Shown piece after piece: positions 58,220-64,000 of a DNA stretch of 64,000 nucleotides. The DNA is from Diplolepis rosae (lineage: Eukaryota; Arthropoda; Insecta; Hymenoptera; Diplolepididae), in NCBI GenBank assembly GCA_030998225.1, contig JAPYXD010000744.1, positions 868,001 through 932,000 on the forward strand. Reading direction: 5' to 3'. Each line of letters opens with the position of its first letter. The first letter of the stretch is position 1. Made by a program: the position numbers and the translations under genes. The notes beneath the pieces were generated by a model. It was not told the origin of the DNA. It saw nothing but the letters and a program-made list of their open reading frames with translations, and did not search any database.

Positions 58220-59030
58220 CTATAATAAAAGTCCTTCTTCAGATAATAGCTTTTAAATTATAAATGAAAATAGTAATTCCAGGGAAACAGAGGCTTAGTA
58301 GTTTTTTAAAAATAAGAATTTTTCGATCGAGGGCAAATTTTTTTATTCAAAAATACCAGGGTAGTGAATAAATGATAATAAATTAAACATTTTCATAACA
58401 TAGAAAAACTCAATCCATTGTTAAGCGTTGAACTTCCTAAACATTAACAAGAAATAAGAAGAAAACACATCTCCAGTTATAATATTTATTTTCTTTTTTA
58501 TGATTTACTGACTTAATGAGGTCGTGGCACGTCTTTTTGAATATCATAAGATTATTTTTATCAGGGAGTAGGTATTCAAAAATGGAAGCTGTCATAAGAG
58601 CGCAATGTATTTTTTCGTACACAATTTTTAGCACTAGAGTTTCAAGGAAGAAATAAATAAATAAATATAGGAGGGGTTTAGAACTATAATTATATAAGTC
58701 AATAGTATATTACGTACCTAGGCGCACAATGAGGGTTATTGCGTGACGGGCGACAATGCTCGCACGAGATCGAAGCCAAGGCGTAGTCGAAGTGTAGCCG
58801 ACACGAAGCCGAGGCGCGATCAGTCCTGCGAGTCTCGTAATATCCCGAATTGTGTGCATTGGCACGTATTCTATTTTATGTGACTTCGGTGCGTATACGA
58901 GTTTTTATGCGTACACTCGAATCTAATCTAGTATTGTAGTTGTTTGCGGCGCTAATCATTACACTTGATATGTCACGACTAGTCCCGGCCATTTTGATTT
59001 TACCCATCTTGTGTAGTAGTAATGGATTTT
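58220..59030. other. ACBD5 upstream intron, proximal part
   Basis: No ACBD5 start exon is seen here. A GC-richer block at about 58701-58860 contains GAAGCCGAGGCG-type motifs and begins with AATAGTATATTAC, the same 13 bases that stand at 61981-61993, so it is an interspersed repeat. Confidence 0.4.
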
Positions 59031-59035
59031 AATAG

Positions 59036-59045
59036 ACGCATGCGC
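59036..59045. promoter_or_regulatory. NRF1-like palindromic site, left
   Basis: ACGCATGCGC is one base from GCGCATGCGC, the binding motif of NRF1 (Erect wing in insects). It lies in a 21-bp sequence repeated directly at 63634-63654, so it may belong to a repeat and not to a promoter. Confidence 0.3.
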
Positions 59046-62000
59046 AGTTCAAATGTATAAGGCTTTGCCAGTAAGGTGCTAACGCTGTACGAAGAAGAAG
59101 CGAGAAGAAGAAGATTGTGCTCCATTCGTCCATTGCAATCAGTGTGTCCAGATTTGAAACGGGAACGTTACACACACAACGCCAACAGCAGTACGTACGT
59201 GAGAATGGCTGCGCGCGCAGCGCAGTGCGTCTGCTGTTCGCAGCGGTTCTCTGAGTTCTCTCTGGTTGAAGGCTCCTTGTACCTACAGCTGATATTGCGT
59301 GCGCGAGGAATCACATGTACGCACTGTTAGCTAAAGTTGTGTAAGTTTCATTGCTATATGAAACTCAAGAGTGTGTAAGAGCACTGCTTACAAACCGACA
59401 GCTTGCTCGGTTTTTATGTTTCTTTCGACTCTGCTGGATTCCGAGCAAAAGAGGCGCGAAAGAGATGCCAAATTCGAAATGGCAGAAGATATAATTTGAA
59501 AACTTAACCATAAAATCAAAATTTTATAATGTGTAAAATCTTTTACATGACAGTTTCAATAAATAAGTGTTAATTAAAGGATTCAATATTTAAGCAGGTT
59601 AATAATTTATATTCTAATTCACATACGAAATTACAATTACTAAACAATTTTTTTGTATGAAGTTGATTCAAGAAACCTTTACTATTGAGAAAAATACTTT
59701 AAATGCCATTTTTTGAAATACATAACATCTTTTACGTGACAATTTCAATATATAAGTGTAAACAAAAGGTTTTTTTTAATGAATAAATTATATTTACATT
59801 TGCATACGAAATTACTCATTGAGATTTTTTTGTTATTAAGTAAAAGTGACCAATATTATAAAAATAACATAATTTTAAAACAAGTTTTAGAATACTTAAC
59901 AATTTTTATATGACAATTTTAATGTATAAATGTAAATAAAAGGTTTGATTATCATAAAGAGTTAATTAATTATATCTGAATTCGCATGTGAGATTAGACA
60001 TTGAGATTTCTTTTGTATGAAGATAATTCGACAAACTTTGACTGTAAATTAAAATACTTTAAATAAATTTTTTCAAATATTTAAAATCTTTTGTATGATC
60101 ATTTTAATATATACACTGCCATTAGAAATTACAGGTTCACTTATCTTCATTTTTATATTAACACGTGATGTAAAAGACTTCAGGTATTCTACAAATTTTT
60201 AACGATATTTTATTCGAAATAAATATTTTTCAATTTCATATCAGAGAAATCTCAACATGTAATTTAATATTGAAATTTAAATATAATATATTTGATATTT
60301 AAAGAATCAAACCTTTTATTCACACTTGGATAGTCTCTAAATCATTTATATGCAAATACAATATAATTTATTTTTGAATAATTAAATCTTTTATTCACAT
60401 TTATTTAATGAAATTGTCATGTAAAAGATTTTATTTATTCTACAAATTTTCTTGAGGTACTTTATTCTGAAGGAAATTTTTTGAAATTTATTTCTTACTA
60501 GACAAATCTCAAAGTTTAATTTCTTATGCAAAATAAAATATGTTTTTTAATTTTTTTAAATAATCAAATATCTTATTCAAACTTGTATTTTAGAATTTTC
60601 ATTAAAAAATTTTACGTATTCAGAAATTTTGTTTCCAAATAATTGATTGTTAAATTTATAAAATTTACCTTATATTATAAAACTCTTAAGATGTAATTTC
60701 ATATGTACTTGCAGCAGATTCACACATACGTACTGACATTTAAAGTTGTATTAACCTTTCTTGTTTAAATATTTTGAAAAGCATTCACCTGAAATAAATA
60801 TGTGAAAGATTTTATATTTTTATTTTACAATTTTTTTGTTGAAAAATTAAAGTTTTTATTTTTAATAGAAATTTTTTAAATTAAAAATAATACATACAAG
60901 CTGTTATAAAACCTGTTATAAAACTAAATTTTTATGTTATTTCCTTACATAGAAAACATTTCACGTCATAAATAAAAGTTCAATTGAAAAATATTTTCTT
61001 AATATCCCTTTAAATTAACTTACTTGACATGTTTATCTTTTCTCACTGAAAAAAATTTTGTTCCTAATTTTCTAATTGAAATTTTTATAAATGTATAAAA
61101 ATTGTTAAAATCTGTTGAAGCATTTAAAATTTGTGATTGAGGCTTAAATTCAAGAAGCTAATAATTTTTTTATATCTCGTCTTGTAACAATAAACATTTA
61201 TTGATATTAATTTTTACTGAAAAATTTGTTTGAGTGTTTAAAACAACCCAAAATTATATAAAATCTTTCACATATTTATTTCAGGTGAATGCTTTTCAAA
61301 ATATTTAAACAAGAAAGGTTAATACAACTTTAAATGTCAGTACGTATGTGTGAATCTGCTGCAAGTACATATGAAATTACATCTTAAGAGTTTTATAATA
61401 TAAGGTAAATTTTATAAATTTAACAATCAATTATATGGAAACAAAATTTCTGAATACGTAAAATTTTTAAATGAAAATTCTAATATACAAGTTTGAATAA
61501 GATATTTGATTATTTAAAAAAATTAAAAAACATATTTTATTTTGCATAAGAAATTAAACTTTGAGATATGTCTAGTAAGAAATAAATTTCAAAAAATTTC
61601 CTTCAGAATAAAGTACCTCAAGAAAATTTGTAGAATAAATAAAATCTCTGAAATGACAATTTCATTAAATAAATGTGAATAAAAGATTTGATTATTCAAA
61701 AATAAATTATATTGTATTTGCATATAAATGATTTAGAGACTATCCAAGTGTGAATAAAAGGTTTGATTCTACAAATATCAAATATATTATATTTAAATTT
61801 CAATATTAAATTACATGTTGAGATTTCTCTGATATGAAATTGAAAAATATTTATTTCGAATAAAATATCGTTAAAAATTTGTAGAATAGCTGAAGTCTTT
61901 TACATCACGTGTTAATATAAAAATGAAGATAAGTGAACCTGTAATTTCTAATGGCAGTGTATATATTAAAATGATCATACAATAGTATATTACATAACAA

Positions 62001-62168
62001 GGGCAGAAAGTTGAAATTCCTGCACTGCGCGCCATAATGCCCGAGGCGAAGCCGAGGGTATCATGGCACGCAGTTCAGAGCTATCAAATTTTTGCCCATG
62101 TAGTGTATACTATTTTTCTTGCTACCCAGGCGAAAGTACGAAAACAATTGCATGTGTCCATTGGAATA

Positions 62169-62241
62169 TATTGATGCCTGCCCCGACATTTGCGGCACGA
62201 GCGGAGCGAGTGCTGCTGGTCGGGGGGGCAGGCATCAAATA
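62169..62241. repeat. GC-rich hairpin (73 bp)
   Basis: TATTGATGCCTGCCCCGAC at the left pairs with GTCGGGGGGGCAGGCATCAA at the right, with CGGCACGAGCGGAGCGAG-type repeat sequence in the loop. It is probably a tiny MITE nested in the 688-bp insert, placed directly at the broken end of the ORF that follows. Confidence 0.65.
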
Positions 62242-62244
62242 CAT

Positions 62245-62430
62245 CTATAAATTAAGGTTTAGATTTCTACTTCCTTGTTTCCATCTTTGGTAATTATCAT
62301 AGACTAGCATGTATCTGTCAACGGACTTTTTGGGTAAGGTGTCAGTTTCTACTATTAATTGAGCTCCAGTTTCAAAGTTTTTATTAATTTCTTCTTCATC
62401 TGTCGATTCATCAGATGATATGTCCTTCAT
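62245..62430 (-). pseudogene. Truncated acidic ORF resembling the start of an insect transposon-derived protein
   Basis: Minus-strand ATG 62430: an acidic Ser/Asp/Glu start (SSDESTDEEEINKNFE), then TLPKKSVDRYMLVYDNYQRW and a stop shortly after. The LPxKSxxRYxxxYxxFxxW pattern is like the N-terminal region of tyrosine-recombinase-type (Crypton-like) proteins seen in insects. The frame breaks off at the hairpin insertion. The family call is tentative. Confidence 0.4.
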
Positions 62431-63637
62431 TTTTTTATTTTTATTTTTGTTACACTTCAGTCACTACTATTACATTCTAAATAATATCCACTCATTGCCA
62501 CTAATAAACATTAGCAGAGAGCGGACAAATTTTGACGCTTGAGGTTATTGACGTTTTTACTCCCGCTATTATAGAGGGCGCGCATATTGCTTGACCAATG
62601 CATGAAAGTTAGACTTTCTGCCGTGAAATTGGTGCCGAAACCACGTACTTTCGACTAGGGTAGTAAGAAAAAGATTTTAAATATTTGAAAAAATGTATTT
62701 AAAGTATTTTAATTTACAGTCAAAGTTTGTCGAATTATCTTCATACAAAAGAAATCTCAATGTCTAATCTCACATGCGAATTCAGATATAATTAATTAAC
62801 TCTTTATGATAATCAAACCTTTTATTTACATTTATACATTAAAATTGTCATATAAAAATTGTTAAGTATTCTAAAACTTGTTTTAAAATTATGTTATTTT
62901 TATAATATTGGTCACTTTTACTTAATAACAAAAAAATCTCAATGAGTAATTTCGTATGCAAATGTAAATATAATTTATTCATTAAAAAAAACCTTTTGTT
63001 TACACTTATATATTCAAATTGTCACGTAAAAGATGTTATGTATTTCAAAAAATGGCATTTAAAGTATTTTACTCAATAGTAAAGGTTTCTTGAATCAACT
63101 TCATACAAAAAAATTGTTTAGTAATTGTAATTTCGTATGTGAATTAGAATATAAATTATTAACCTGCTTAAATATTGAATCCTTTAATTAACACTTATTT
63201 ATTGAAACTGTCATGTAAAAGATTTTACACATTATAAAATTTTGATTTTATGGTTAAGTTTTCAAATTATATCTTCTGCCATTTCGAATTTGGCTTCTCT
63301 TTCGCGCCTCTTTTGCTCGGAATCCAGCAGAGTCGAAAGAAACATAAAAACCGAGCAATCTGTCGATTTGTAAGCAGTGCTCTTACACACTCTTGAGTTT
63401 CATATAGCAATGAAACTTACACAACTTTAGCTAACAGTGCGTACATGTGATTCCTCGCGCACGCAATATCAGCTGTAGGTACAAGGAGCCTTCAACCAGA
63501 GAGAACTCAGAGAACCGCTGCGAACAGCAGACGCACTGCGCTGCGCGCGCAACCATTCTCACGTACGTACTGCTGTTGGCGTTGAGTGTGTAACGTTCCC
63601 GTTTCAAATCTGGACACACTGCGTTGCATGGCTATAG

Positions 63638-63647
63638 GCGCATGCGC
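63638..63647. promoter_or_regulatory. NRF1-like palindromic site, right
   Basis: GCGCATGCGC is a perfect 10-base palindrome matching the NRF1/Ewg motif. It lies in the 21-bp sequence shared with 59032-59052, just outside the right palindrome arm. Confidence 0.35.
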
Positions 63648-63661
63648 AGTTCAATTTTTAC

Positions 63662-63917
63662 ATTGCATTCCTCTGTAGCACAATATACTACATTGCGCTA
63701 CTGTTAAATGTAGCGAAAAAACGAATTTGCGCGCCGATGGCACATAAAGGTATTGGTTTATACTCAAGACTCATAATAGGAACAATTGCGGGTGTTACCT
63801 CCTTGAGCTCAGGTAACCCTCAAATCAAAACAATCAGGACCATAAGAACTATTTTAGTCATCGCCACTCTTTCGACCCCTCGCACCGCACTATCCACAAA
63901 CTAACTAAGGAAGTAAT
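63662..63917. other. Flank right of the palindrome, no gene recognised
   Basis: Neither strand shows the expected N-terminal exon of ACBD5. Small GC-richer pieces such as GCGCGCCGATGG are present without coding character. Confidence 0.4.
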
Positions 63918-64000
63918 GTGACATGTTTAAAAACATGTCTGCTATTATATTGACCCAAAATTCACAGAATTTTTATTCATTTTGTTATTTTGGCATGCAT
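63918..64000. mobile_element. Penelope-like element end, cut by the window edge
   Basis: The hairpin GACATGTTTAAAAACATGTC and the following GCTATTATATTGACCC match the start of the copies at 13912 and 17028. The rest lies outside the window. Confidence 0.65.

Larger units (their letters stand above)
61983..62670. mobile_element. 688-bp insert in the right palindrome arm
   Basis: The insert interrupts the arm between CATACAA and AAGATTTTAAATA, which are contiguous in the left arm. GGCAGAAAGT near its left side and ACTTTCTGCC near its right side are inverted. It holds a GC-rich repeat (CCCGAGGCGAAGCCGAGGG), a 73-bp hairpin (62169-62241) and a truncated minus-strand ORF. Confidence 0.75.
59140..63621. 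repeat. Giant palindrome: ~1.68-kb inverted arms, 438-bp spacer
   Basis: The left arm 59140-60818 is the near-perfect inverse of the right arm 61257-63621 once the 688-bp insert at 61983-62670 is removed (arm lengths 1679 and about 1677). Check points: CAGTGTGTCCAGATTTG against CAAATCTGGACACACTG at the ends; CACTGCCATTAGAAATTAC against GTAATTTCTAATGGCAGTG in the middle; CACCTGAAATAAATATGTG against CACATATTTATTTCAGGTG next to the spacer. No transposase or other protein can be read. It could be a very long-TIR (foldback-type) element or an inverted segmental duplication. Confidence 0.9.

Noticed and set aside
59076..63619. ORFs at 59076-59330 and 63431-63619 that encode nearly the same peptide
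   Set aside because: They are the two arms of the palindrome read from opposite strands, which explains the match. No coding signature was found.
59140..63621. A Polinton/Maverick or viral genome with long terminal repeats
   Set aside because: The spacer is only 438 bp and neither strand shows a polymerase, integrase, ATPase or capsid gene.

Overview
The window is animal nuclear DNA, almost certainly insect and most likely hymenopteran. It is AT-rich with short GC-rich islands, its genes carry small exons with GT-AG introns, and it is packed with insect-type transposable elements. I see no bacterial genes, rRNA, intact tRNA or CRISPR array.

Three ordinary cellular genes can be rebuilt exon by exon. 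(1) A plus-strand NRAMP/Malvolio divalent-metal transporter, CDS 2952-12313, 11 coding exons and 592 codons. Its last coding exon lies 4.9 kb beyond the tenth. (2) A minus-strand membrane-anchored histidine acid phosphatase, CDS 52575-48879, 5 coding exons and 422 codons. (3) The 3' part of a minus-strand ACBD5-type acyl-CoA-binding protein, 58219-55462. Its first coding exon must lie upstream, probably outside the window, so the intervening DNA includes a giant palindrome. A two-exon THAP-domain ORF (40598-42338) is a fourth, less certain gene.

The block from 13 to 48 kb is a nest of transposons whose order of insertion can often be read from target-site duplications (TSDs). A decayed Ty3/gypsy reverse transcriptase (15.7-17.0 and 26.05-26.5 kb) was split by a Penelope-like element flanked by a 12-bp TSD. 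That element was in turn split by a young BEL/Pao element with a 5-bp TSD, one intact 1703-codon ORF and near-identical LTRs. A second Ty3 remnant of errantivirus type, with integrase and envelope pieces, was broken at 36438-37877 by another Penelope-like element (12-bp TSD), at 38208-38938 by a solo LTR (5-bp TSD), and further on by the THAP region, a non-LTR tail and a piggyBac-like foldback. A third Ty3 remnant (46.4-48.36 kb) holds an 8-bp-TSD hAT-type hairpin MITE and others. Copia fragments lie at 15.3, 26.5-27.4 and 45.1-46.1 kb.

Two large structures stand out. Between 28885 and 35566 a TIR element carries about 11 copies of a ~470-bp repeat, each made of three related ~156-bp monomers, that is, a higher-order satellite inside a transposon. 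Between 59140 and 63621 lies a palindrome with ~1.68-kb arms and a 438-bp spacer, apparently inside an ACBD5 intron, with a further 688-bp element in its right arm. Penelope-like copies carry hammerhead-ribozyme cores. The right-hand LTR of the BEL element contains an inverted patch of integrase sequence that is missing from the element's own ORF.
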